60,377 nucleotides of DNA from Bradyrhizobium iriomotense (GTDB lineage: Bacteria > Pseudomonadota > Alphaproteobacteria > Rhizobiales > Xanthobacteraceae): positions 1 to 60,377 of the forward strand of contig NZ_JAFCLP010000033.1 in NCBI RefSeq assembly GCF_018129405.1, given 5' to 3'. The notes under the pieces were generated by a model, which was not told the DNA's origin, did not search any database, and saw only the letters and a list, made by a program, of their open reading frames with translations. The position numbers and the translations under genes were made by a program. This document shows, one piece after another, positions 53,060 through 60,377 of this stretch (the first letter of the stretch is position 1; every line of letters begins with the position of its first letter).

Positions 53060-55122
53060 GCCGCCTCGCTGATGTGCTGCTTCTCGACCTTCGACTGAGC
53101 CAGCGTGACGAGCTGGGCGACATCGAGGATCAGCGCCGCCGTGCCGTCACCGAGAATCGTCGCACCCGAGAAGATCGTGACGTCGGAATGCAGCTTGGAG
53201 AGCGACTTGATCACGGTCTGGTGGTTGCCGATGATCTGGTCGGCGACGAGGCCGACGCGGGTCTCTCCGGTCGAGATGATGATCGTCTTCTGGTGCTTGT
53301 CGGGCGCACCGGAGGCCGTCAGAAGCTCGCGCAGGCGCAGGAACGGGACCAGGTTGCCGCGCACGTTGAGGAAGTTGCGGCCGCGCGAGCGCTCGTCCTC
53401 GGCAGTCAGCTCGACGCATTCCTCCACCGCCGACAGCGGAATGATGTAGCGGCCTTCGCCGACGCGGATCAGGAGCCCTTCGATGATCGCCAGCGTCAGC
53501 GGCAGGCGCAATGTCACGGTCGTGCCCTGGCCCGGCCTGGTCGACAGGTCGATCGAGCCCCGCATGTTCTCGATGGTGCGCTTGACCACGTCCATGCCGA
53601 CGCCGCGGCCCGACAGCGCCGAGATGGTCTGCGCGGTCGAGAACCCCGGGTGGAACAGGAACTGGTGAATTTCGTGGTCGCTCAGCACGGCGCCGGCCGC
53701 GATCAGGCCCTGTTCTTCCGCCTTGGCACGGATGCGCGCGGTGTTGAGGCCGCCGCCATTGTCCTTCACCGTGACGAGCACCTGCGCGCCGGAATGAACG
53801 GCGGCGAGCTCGATCCGGCCCTGCTCGGTCTTGCCGTTGGCAGCGCGCGTCGCGGTGTCCTCGATGCCGTGGTCGATGGCGTTGCGGATCAGGTGGACCA
53901 GCGGATCGGCCAGGCACTCGATCATGGTCTTGTCGAGTTCGGTATCCTCGCCCGAGGTGACGAATTCGACCGGCTTCGACAGATCCCGCGAGAGATCGTG
54001 CACCAGGCGGCGGAAGCGGCCGAACAGCGAGCCGATCGGCACCATGCGGGCGCCCATCGTGGTGTCGCGCAAGGACGAAGCGAGGCGCTCGATCTCCTCG
54101 GCGATCATCTTGATCGAGAGATCGGAGCCGGAGGCGGCGAGCTGGCTCAGCCGCGCCTGGGCAATGACGAGCTCGCCGACCCGGTCCATCAGCTCGTCGA
54201 GGCGCTCGGCCTGGACGCGGACGGTGGCGATGCCGCGCTCTTCGCGCTTGGCCTCGGCCTTCGGCTCCGGCCTGGCTTCGGATTTCGGCTCCGCCTTCGC
54301 GACAGGCTGCTCGGCGACCGGCGCGGCAGCAACCTCGACCACCGGCGCAACCATCTCGGCCATGGGCGCCGGCTCCTCGTCGAGGAGCTGGAACAGCGGC
54401 GCCGGGGCAGGCGCTTCGACCTGCGCGAGCGGCAACAGCGTCAGCTTCATCTCGTCCTGGACGAACATGAAGACGTCGTCGATCGCGTCCTTGTCGCAGG
54501 CCGCGTGCAGCTTGACGTCCCACTTCAGATAGCAGTCTTCTGGCTCCATCTCGTCGAGAAACGGGATGCCGTCGGTGACCGGCACGACGAAGCAGGGGCC
54601 GAGCTTGCAGAGATCCTCCAGCAGGTCGAGCGGGTTGGAGCCGTTGCGCAGGATGTGGGATTCGAATTCGAGATAAAGATGCCAGCCGGCCTGCTTGCTC
54701 TCAGCTGGCGGCGCTTCCGCGATCGCCGCGGCCGGAGCTGCGGGCTGATCCGCCGACACGAAGCGCCGGAGGTCGTCGAGGATGGCTTCGCCGATGATAT
54801 CGTCGGTCGACTGGGGATCCTCGATCAGCGCGCGGATGTAATCCTTGGCGGCGAGCGCGACCGAGATCAGCTCCTGCGTCGGCTTGATCTCGCCCTTGCG
54901 GACGCGATCGAACGCGGTCTCGAATTCGTGGGTGAAGGAGGCGACCTTGTCGAAGCCGAACATCGCGCCCGAACCCTTGATCGTATGCAGGGCGCGGAAG
55001 GCGGAATCGACCAGTTCGCGGTCGTCGGGACGCTGGCCGAGATCGAGCAGAGCCCCTTCCAGGACCTCGAACAGCTCGCTGGCTTCCTGGCGGAAGACCT
55101 CGGTCGGGTCCATCGCGCTCAT
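53056..55122 (-). CDS. cheA: Chemotaxis sensor histidine kinase
   Basis: A 688-residue CheA. The Hpt domain carries phospho-His46 in FRALHTIKGSGAMFGF; a second Hpt-like or P2 region spans about 145-240. A long Ala/Pro/Glu-rich linker (about 245-300) follows. Dimerisation starts at DELMDRVGELVIAQARL. The ATPase domain has HLIRNAIDHGIEDTATRAA (N box), TVKDNGGGLNT (G1) and SGRGVGMDVVKRTI (G2). A CheW-like domain ends the protein. It overlaps cheY upstream and cheW downstream by four bases each. Its targets are CheY and CheB, and possibly the STAS partner. Confidence 0.97.
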   Translation of the reverse strand: MSAMDPTEVFRQEASELFEVLEGALLDLGQRPDDRELVDSAFRALHTIKGSGAMFGFDKVASFTHEFETAFDRVRKGEIKPTQELISVALAAKDYIRALIEDPQSTDDIIGEAILDDLRRFVSADQPAAPAAAIAEAPPAESKQAGWHLYLEFESHILRNGSNPLDLLEDLCKLGPCFVVPVTDGIPFLDEMEPEDCYLKWDVKLHAACDKDAIDDVFMFVQDEMKLTLLPLAQVEAPAPAPLFQLLDEEPAPMAEMVAPVVEVAAAPVAEQPVAKAEPKSEARPEPKAEAKREERGIATVRVQAERLDELMDRVGELVIAQARLSQLAASGSDLSIKMIAEEIERLASSLRDTTMGARMVPIGSLFGRFRRLVHDLSRDLSKPVEFVTSGEDTELDKTMIECLADPLVHLIRNAIDHGIEDTATRAANGKTEQGRIELAAVHSGAQVLVTVKDNGGGLNTARIRAKAEEQGLIAAGAVLSDHEIHQFLFHPGFSTAQTISALSGRGVGMDVVKRTIENMRGSIDLSTRPGQGTTVTLRLPLTLAIIEGLLIRVGEGRYIIPLSAVEECVELTAEDERSRGRNFLNVRGNLVPFLRLRELLTASGAPDKHQKTIIISTGETRVGLVADQIIGNHQTVIKSLSKLHSDVTIFSGATILGDGTAALILDVAQLVTLAQSKVEKQHISEAA

Positions 55123-55484
55123 GCGCGCACCAGCTTGCCGACGACGGCGAGCAATTGCTCCGGCTTGAACGGCTTCGTGATCCAGCCGGTGGCGCCGGCG
55201 CTCTTGGCTTCCTGCTTCACCGCATCGTTGGATTCGGTGGTCAGGAACACGATGGGCATGCCGACCGCGCTCGGCAGCTTGCGCAGCGCCCGGATCAGCT
55301 CGAGCCCGTTCATGACGGGCATGTTGAGGTCGGTGATGACCAGGTCGAGCTTGCCGGCCTGGGCCTTGGCGAGCCCTTGCGCGCCGTCACCGGCCTCGAT
55401 CACGTTGTGACCGGCCGGCTCGAGCACGACCTTGATCATCTGCCGAATGCTGGGGGAATCGTCGACCGTGAGAATCGTGGCCAT
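55119..55484 (-). CDS. cheY: Chemotaxis response regulator
   Basis: A 121-residue single receiver domain. It has acidic residues VDDSPS, phosphoacceptor Asp52 in VITDLNMPVMNG, Thr and Lys in FLTTES and WITKPFKPEQLL. The ATG at 55482-55484 overlaps the stop of the STAS gene by one base (TAATG), and its own stop overlaps cheA by four. It would bind the flagellar switch or act as a phosphate sink. Confidence 0.96.
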   Translation of the reverse strand: MATILTVDDSPSIRQMIKVVLEPAGHNVIEAGDGAQGLAKAQAGKLDLVITDLNMPVMNGLELIRALRKLPSAVGMPIVFLTTESNDAVKQEAKSAGATGWITKPFKPEQLLAVVGKLVRA

Positions 55485-55807
55485 TAGGTGCCATCTTTCT
55501 TTTGCGGGAAATGCTGATCGATCATCGCATCGCTGGCGAAGCCGGCGCGGCGAAGGGTGTTGCGCAGAGACTGGGAGAATGAGGTGAGCACCACCGGGCG
55601 GCCCTGGGCCTCGCCCGTCTTGGCGGTCGACAGCAGAAGCTGGATCGAGGTCACGTCGGCCTTGTCGACGCTGGAGCAATCGATCTCGAGCCGGTCCTGC
55701 CGGCCAAAAACCTCGCGGATCAGGTCATAGACACTGCGGATCGCAGCGATGCTGCAGTCTGCAGGCAGCCGTAGGGACCACTTCGGCTCAGTGACATCAG
55801 ACGACAT
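55484..55807 (-). CDS. STAS-domain protein (anti-sigma antagonist-like)
   Basis: A 107-residue STAS protein: ADCSIAAIRSVYDLIREVFG, LEIDCSSVDKADVTSIQLLL, and PVVLTSFSQSLRNTLRRAGF with FASD. The KADVTSIQ segment holds the Ser/Thr positions phosphorylated in SpoIIAA-like proteins. It is the first gene of the chemotaxis operon, one base overlap with cheY. STAS proteins in che operons are reported as accessory proteins; the partner kinase is not seen here. Confidence 0.85.
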   Translation of the reverse strand: MSSDVTEPKWSLRLPADCSIAAIRSVYDLIREVFGRQDRLEIDCSSVDKADVTSIQLLLSTAKTGEAQGRPVVLTSFSQSLRNTLRRAGFASDAMIDQHFPQKKDGT

Positions 55808-56094
55808 TCGTCCCCCAAAATTTCCGGGGACTCACTGCACGCATGGCGCGAATCCCGCGCGACGACTATTCGGTATGGAGAGTGTGCAAACCCCTAATGG
55901 ATACCTCCGTACAACTACGGGTCACAATTCGAAAAACTTCGCGTACGCATGCAGACGTGCATGGCCCGATCAAATCTCATGCGCCGCGCGCAGTCATGAG
56001 GCAGCTTGCCGCCGGTGAATCGTTTGCTTCGCGTTAAATCGCAAAGGCTAGTTGTTGAGCTCATGCCTCGCCTTCCGAACAAGCCCGGCCGCCG
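55808..56094. promoter_or_regulatory. Divergent control region of the chemotaxis operon and the HD-GYP gene
   Basis: A 287-base gap that must hold the promoters of both units. It is richer in A and T than the flanks. No convincing sigma-factor boxes or dyads could be assigned by eye, and no gene was seen. Confidence 0.5.
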
Positions 56095-57234
56095 ATGCTG
56101 ACCCAAGCGCTTCTGGTTGACGACAGCCGCTCCGTCCTCAACTTCCTGAAACGGCACATCGAGGCCGAAGGTCTGGTCGAGGCCACCACCTTCCTCGATC
56201 CCGTGGACGCGCTGGTCTGCGCACGCGAACGCGTCTTCGACCTCGTGCTGGTCGACTACGAGATGCCGCATATGGACGGCATCAGCTTCATCCGCACGCT
56301 CCGCACCCTCCCCGGCTGCGCCGACATCCCGATCGCGATGATCACGTCCCGGCAGACCGACGACGTGAAGATGGAAGCGCTGCAGGCTGGTGCAACCGAT
56401 TTCCTGCCCAAGGCGCCGCACAGCGTCGAGATGACCGTGCGCCTGCGGAATTTGATTCAGCTTGGTGCAGCCGTGCGCAAGCTCAATGACCGCGCCGCGC
56501 ATCTGGCCAGCGAAGTCGCAGCCGCAACACGAAAGCTCGGCGAGCGCGAGGAGGAGATCATCCTGCGGCTCGCGCTCGCGGTCGAGTACCGCGACAATGA
56601 CACCGGCGAGCACACGCTGCGGGTCGCCCGCTACAGCCGCATCATCGCCGAGCAGCTGGGCCTGCCGGCCCGGCTCTGCCGCGATATCTATCTCGCCGCG
56701 CCCCTGCACGACGTCGGCAAGGTCGCCATTCCCGATAACATTCTGCTCAAGCCCGGCAAACTGACCGACGACGAGCTGGCGGTGATCCGCACCCACGCCA
56801 GGATCGGCGAACGGATCCTGGCGGACTCCAGCTGCGAGCTGATCCAGCTCGGCGCACAAATTGCAGCAGGTCATCACGAGCGCTGGGACGGCACGGGCTA
56901 TCCGAACGGCCTCAAGACGGACGAGATCCCGGTTGCCGCGCGCGTGGTCGCGGTCGCCGACGTGTTCGACGCGCTGACGACGCGGCGGCCGTATAAGGAG
57001 CCGATGCCGCTCGACGTGGCGCGCAACTACCTGATCGAGAACGCTGGACGTCAGTTCGATCCCACCTGCGTCGAGGCCTTTCTGTCGCGCTGGGACGAGG
57101 TCGTGAAGATCGCCGCTGGCCAGCACGCGACGCCATTTCAGAAGACCGAGGCCGCGCTCGTGCCCATAATAGAGAGCGCCGCGGAGAGCCGTCCCACTGA
57201 AAACCGTCCGGCCGCGGCCGTCCCGGCCGGCTGA
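56095..57234 (+). CDS. Response regulator with HD-GYP c-di-GMP phosphodiesterase domain
   Basis: A 379-residue protein. The receiver domain (1-125) has VDDSRS, phosphoacceptor Asp54 in LVLVDYEMPHMDG, and the conserved Lys in FLPKAPHS. A coiled linker (about 125-165) leads to the HD-GYP domain with EHTLRVARYS, LHDVGKVAIPDNIL, THARIG and the full HHERWDGTGYP motif, so hydrolysis of c-di-GMP is expected. Divergent to the chemotaxis operon and able to be a CheA target. The last 35 residues are unconserved. Confidence 0.94.
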   Translation: MLTQALLVDDSRSVLNFLKRHIEAEGLVEATTFLDPVDALVCARERVFDLVLVDYEMPHMDGISFIRTLRTLPGCADIPIAMITSRQTDDVKMEALQAGATDFLPKAPHSVEMTVRLRNLIQLGAAVRKLNDRAAHLASEVAAATRKLGEREEEIILRLALAVEYRDNDTGEHTLRVARYSRIIAEQLGLPARLCRDIYLAAPLHDVGKVAIPDNILLKPGKLTDDELAVIRTHARIGERILADSSCELIQLGAQIAAGHHERWDGTGYPNGLKTDEIPVAARVVAVADVFDALTTRRPYKEPMPLDVARNYLIENAGRQFDPTCVEAFLSRWDEVVKIAAGQHATPFQKTEAALVPIIESAAESRPTENRPAAAVPAG

Positions 57235-57422
57235 CATTATCCATGCCGGCAACCGCTTGCCGCGGCTCTGTTTTCTCCGGTCGCCGGGTTGAACCTGTTC
57301 CTGCTAAGGTGGCACCAAGAATAAAGAGTGATTCTGGTCACACTTGCCTGGGCGCGCCGCTGCTAAGCATCGAACCAGGACAGGGACCGGTCACACATCG
57401 GTCGAATTGGATGAGAATTCCC

Positions 57423-58091
57423 ATGAGAAGTCTGATCGGCGCCATTGTCGGCGCGTTCTGTGTTGCGACTCCCGCTTTGGCGGAGACCCCGGCTGCGATC
57501 GTCGAGGATGTGCAAGGCAAGGTCGACGGTATCGCCTTCATGGATTACGTGGCGCCGGGCAAGATCATCAAGCTCGGCCCGAAGGCGAGCATCACGCTCA
57601 GCTATCTCAAGTCGTGCCAGCGCGAGACCATCAGCGAGGGCGTCGTGCTGGTCGGCGCCGAGCAGAGCACCGTGCAGCTCGGCGAGGTGAAGCGGGAAAA
57701 GGTGCCCTGCGACACCAATGCGGCAAAACTGTCCGAGCGCGAGGCCAACCAGAGTGCCGCGACCACCTTCCGCACGATGCGCTCGGATGCCAAGGGCACC
57801 CCGTCCAAGCTGCCGACGCTCTACGGCACAGCCCCGCTGGTGCAGGCCAAGAGCGGCAGCACGCTGGTGATCGAGCGCACCGACGGCAAGGAACCCACGA
57901 TCACCGTGCCGTTGAAGAATGAGGTCATGGTCGGCGGCAAGTTCTATGACTTCGCCAAGGCCGGGAAGTCGCTGACGCCGGGCGGCAGCTATCTCGCCAT
58001 CCTCGGCGCCAAGCGCTACGCCTTCCAGGTCGACGCCAGCGCCACGTCATCGCCGACGCCGATCGTCGGTCGCCTGCTGCGGCTCGAATAG
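57423..58091 (+). CDS. FecR-like periplasmic protein
   Basis: A 222-residue exported protein: signal peptide MRSLIGAIVGAFCVATPALA, then AIVEDVQGKVDGIAFMDYVA and GKIIKLGPKASITLSYLKSC, the pattern of FecR-type beta domains (G-x-V, gain of G-x-x-I, and S-L-x-Y). A pair of Cys residues may form a disulfide. The ATG at 57423 has GGATGAGAA upstream; an ATG four codons earlier is also possible. The next gene (CHASE2-cyclase) starts 19 bases downstream; FecR-like and CHASE2 proteins are often paired, so this is likely a sensor partner. Confidence 0.72.
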   Translation: MRSLIGAIVGAFCVATPALAETPAAIVEDVQGKVDGIAFMDYVAPGKIIKLGPKASITLSYLKSCQRETISEGVVLVGAEQSTVQLGEVKREKVPCDTNAAKLSEREANQSAATTFRTMRSDAKGTPSKLPTLYGTAPLVQAKSGSTLVIERTDGKEPTITVPLKNEVMVGGKFYDFAKAGKSLTPGGSYLAILGAKRYAFQVDASATSSPTPIVGRLLRLE

Positions 58092-58110
58092 GCGGCTCCG
58101 CGAAGGCGCG

Positions 58111-60261
58111 ATGCGGCGGATCGGCAGGCGGGACATCGTTGCGGCGATCCTGATCGCGCTCCTTGCGGGCGCGGTCTTCACGTCACCTCCGCTTCAGACC
58201 CTGCAAGGTCTCTCCCTCGACATCCTCACGGCGCTGCGCGGCAAGATCATTGGCGATCGCCGTGATCCCGCGACGTCGCCGGTCGTCGTGGTGGCGATCG
58301 ACGGGGAGACCTACGACACCCCGCCCTTCAAGGGATCGCCGACGCAGACCTGGACGCGCGAGATCGGCCGCGTACTCGGCAGTATCACCGAGGGCGGCGC
58401 CAAGGTGATCGGCTTCGACGTCATCTTTCCGAGCTCGATCGAGCAGTCCGAGATTCCCTTCGGCGAAGCGCCGCTCGGCACGCGCATGAAGGGCTTTGAC
58501 CGGGACTACCTCATCGCGCTGCGGCAGCTCTCCGACAGCGGCAAGCTGGTGCTCGGCGAAATCCTGAGCAACGACCATCCGGACAGGCCCTACCGCGCGC
58601 AGCAGTTGGCGGTGAAGAACAATATCCGCGCTCTCAACGTCCATACCGACCCCGACGACGTGATCCGGCGGATGCCGCTGAGCTTCTCCATCGACGGCAA
58701 GCCCGTTCCGGCGATGGCCGTCGAGCTCGCCGCGCGGGCGCTCGGCGCCAGGCCCGAGACCGGCCCAGCCGGCGCGATGGAGTTGTCCGGCCATGCGATT
58801 CCGAGCGCGGTGCCCAACACCCTGACGCTCAACTTCCGCGGCCTGGGCCGCGACGTCCCGGCCTATTCATTCGCCGACCTGCACGCCTGCGCTGACAAGG
58901 GCGACCGCGATTTCTTCCGCCGCGCCTTCGAGGGCAAGGTCGTGCTGCTCGGCACCATCCTCAATTTCGAGGACCGCAAGCTCACCTCGATGCGCTTGTC
59001 CGGCGGCTATGACGGCTCGCCCGCGCCACGATGCGCCCTGCCCGCCCCCGCCGGCGCGAAGCAGAAGGTCCGCAGCGACGTTGCAGGCGTGTTCGTGCAT
59101 GCCACGATGGTCCGAAACCTGATCGAGCACGACGCCGTGACCGAGCTCGGCTTTCCCATGCGGACCATTCTCACGATTATCCTGGCAACGATCATCGCCT
59201 GTGCAGCCTGCATTCTCGCGCCTGGCGGCGCGCTGATCGCCTGGCTCGGCCTTACTGCCGTTTACACGGCCGTAGCCGTCGGTGCGTTCGTGCATGCGCT
59301 GGCGCTTCCCTTGACCGAACCCGCGCTGGCAAGCCTCGCTGCCCTCGCAATGATGATTGGCTATCGCTTCGTGCTGGCCGATCGCGACGAGCGTTTCCTG
59401 CGCAAGAGTTTTGCGCTTTATCTCGCGCCCGAGGTGATCGAGACCATGATCGCCTCCGGCAAGATGCCGGCGCTCGGCGGCGAAACGCGCAACGTCACCA
59501 TGTTCTTCTCCGACCTCAGCGGCTTTTCCTCGATCGCGGAGACGATGACACCGGGCGAACTGGTCACGCTGATGAACGAATATCTCTCCGCCATGACCGA
59601 CATCATCGAGGGCCATGGCGGCTACGTCGACAAATATATCGGCGATTCCATCGTCGCCATGTTCGGCGCCCCCGCCGACGATCCTGCCCATGCGCGCAAC
59701 GCCGTCCGCGCGGCGCTGAAATGTCATGAGAAGCTGGCGGAGCTCAATGCCGGCAACCCCGCCTTCGCCGGCCACGGCCTGTCGCACCGCATCGGGCTCA
59801 ACAGCGGCGAAGCCGTGGTCGGCAATATCGGCTCCCGCCGCCGCTTCAACTACACCGTGATGAGCGACACCGTGAACGTCGCCTCGCGGCTCGAAGGCGC
59901 CAACAAATATTACGGCACCGCGATCATGGCATCGGAAGCGACGGTCGCGCAGACCGGCGACACTTTCGCCTGGCGAGAGCTGGACGCGATCAGGGTGATG
60001 GGCCGCGGCGAGGCGATCAGGGTGTTCGAGCCGCTGGCGGAGAAGGGCGAGCAGAGCGACCAGCAGGCCAAGTTGGCCGCGTCGTATGCCGAAGGGCTGG
60101 CCTGCTGGCGGGCAAGGGATTTTGCGAAGGCGGCTGATGCGTTCGGGCGAGCGGCGGAGAGCGACCCAGCGTCGGCGCTGTTCGCGAAGCGTGCGAAAGT
60201 GCTTGCGGCAAATCCACCGTCGTCGGATTGGACGCCGGTCAACACGCTGGAAGGGAAGTAG
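58111..60261 (+). CDS. CHASE2-domain adenylate cyclase
   Basis: A 716-residue membrane cyclase. It has an N-terminal helix (IVAAILIALLAGAVFTSPPL), a periplasmic CHASE2 sensor (about residues 40-340, with VVVVAIDGETYD and VIGFDVIFPSS), three helices (about 345-430), then a class III cyclase domain. The metal sites are in FFSDLSGFSS and VDKYIGDSIVAMFGAP, and MSDTVNVASRLEGA provides the Asp, Asn and Arg of the base- and transition-state-binding residues. A Lys (VDKYIGD) with Asp (SDTVN) points to ATP. A TPR-like tail (WRARDFAKAADAFGRAAESD) ends it. The start has GAAGG upstream. It would make cAMP in response to an envelope signal, beside the FecR-like protein. Confidence 0.94.
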   Translation: MRRIGRRDIVAAILIALLAGAVFTSPPLQTLQGLSLDILTALRGKIIGDRRDPATSPVVVVAIDGETYDTPPFKGSPTQTWTREIGRVLGSITEGGAKVIGFDVIFPSSIEQSEIPFGEAPLGTRMKGFDRDYLIALRQLSDSGKLVLGEILSNDHPDRPYRAQQLAVKNNIRALNVHTDPDDVIRRMPLSFSIDGKPVPAMAVELAARALGARPETGPAGAMELSGHAIPSAVPNTLTLNFRGLGRDVPAYSFADLHACADKGDRDFFRRAFEGKVVLLGTILNFEDRKLTSMRLSGGYDGSPAPRCALPAPAGAKQKVRSDVAGVFVHATMVRNLIEHDAVTELGFPMRTILTIILATIIACAACILAPGGALIAWLGLTAVYTAVAVGAFVHALALPLTEPALASLAALAMMIGYRFVLADRDERFLRKSFALYLAPEVIETMIASGKMPALGGETRNVTMFFSDLSGFSSIAETMTPGELVTLMNEYLSAMTDIIEGHGGYVDKYIGDSIVAMFGAPADDPAHARNAVRAALKCHEKLAELNAGNPAFAGHGLSHRIGLNSGEAVVGNIGSRRRFNYTVMSDTVNVASRLEGANKYYGTAIMASEATVAQTGDTFAWRELDAIRVMGRGEAIRVFEPLAEKGEQSDQQAKLAASYAEGLACWRARDFAKAADAFGRAAESDPASALFAKRAKVLAANPPSSDWTPVNTLEGK

Positions 60262-60377
60262 CGACGTCAACCGCGGGCGTGCTTCCCCTCTCCCCTTGTG
60301 GCAGGGGTGTCCGGGGAAGTTATGCATAGCAGAACTCGATCTGGCCCGGAACACGGCTGGTTTTTGGTTTGGTCGGA
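60262..60377. other. Terminal non-coding stretch
   Basis: The last 116 bases hold a C/G-rich segment, CCTCTCCCCTTGTGGCAGGG, that resembles a common rhizobial intergenic motif. No gene or clear hairpin could be confirmed, since the window ends here. Confidence 0.35.

Noticed and set aside
53074-55410. Open frame of 778 codons on the plus strand
   Set aside because: Antisense to cheA and cheY, which have full sets of catalytic motifs; the plus frame has none.
60290-60340. C/G-rich segment that might be a repeat or terminator
   Set aside because: The stem is imperfect and the window ends, so neither a copy boundary nor a hairpin can be established.

Overview
The window looks like chromosomal DNA of a Bradyrhizobium-type alphaproteobacterium. 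This is inferred from the high GC with very long antisense open frames, the style of the small proteins, a two-palindrome rhizobial repeat (RIME-like), and a chemotaxis operon with several receptors and CheW genes. No tRNA, rRNA, CRISPR array, transposase or phage gene was seen.

Positions 1-38,600 form a large cell-surface or exopolysaccharide locus. The left part, mostly on the minus strand, holds the 5' end of gmd (GDP-mannose 4,6-dehydratase), a UDP-glucuronate 4-epimerase-like gene, a Wzc/ExoP co-polymerase and tyrosine kinase, and a BTLCP cysteine peptidase between two related secreted proteins. A Wzy_C membrane protein then stands divergent to a second polymerase-like membrane protein. 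Next come an OafA-type acyltransferase, a Wzx-like flippase and two serine-acetyltransferase-like proteins that converge on a 106 bp repeat. The centre holds a 1,121-residue glycosidase with repeats and a type I secretion-like C-terminus, the Wza exporter, six glycosyltransferases, a methyltransferase, a second acyltransferase and two PslG-like glycosidases. The right part holds the initiating sugar-phosphate transferase and the four rml genes for dTDP-L-rhamnose. Together these genes would make activated sugars (fucose or rhamnose type, uronic acid), start a repeat unit on undecaprenyl phosphate, extend and acylate it, flip and polymerise it, export it through Wzc/Wza, and trim it with secreted glycosidases.

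Positions 38,600-44,500 are an accessory stretch. It has small hypothetical genes, a second copy of the 106 bp repeat in inverted orientation, a pair of near-identical VanZ-like proteins around a third acyltransferase, a small Myb/SANT-like DNA-binding protein and a GrlR-like protein. Several gaps here carry no convincing gene.

Positions 44,600-55,800 are a chemotaxis operon read right to left: STAS protein, cheY, cheA, cheW, mcp, cheW, mcp, cheR, cheB and a soluble receptor-like protein. Several neighbours overlap by 1-4 bases, and two intrinsic terminators inside the run suggest stepped expression. To the right, read left to right, lie a response regulator with an HD-GYP phosphodiesterase domain (c-di-GMP), a FecR-like periplasmic protein and a CHASE2-adenylate cyclase (cAMP). 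Second-messenger genes therefore adjoin the chemotaxis genes.

The items most worth a second look are the BTLCP peptidase with its two paralogous secreted partners, the duplicated GT4 plus glycosidase module, the type I-secreted glycosidase, the soluble receptor-like protein with two receptor-tip-like segments, and the VanZ pair.
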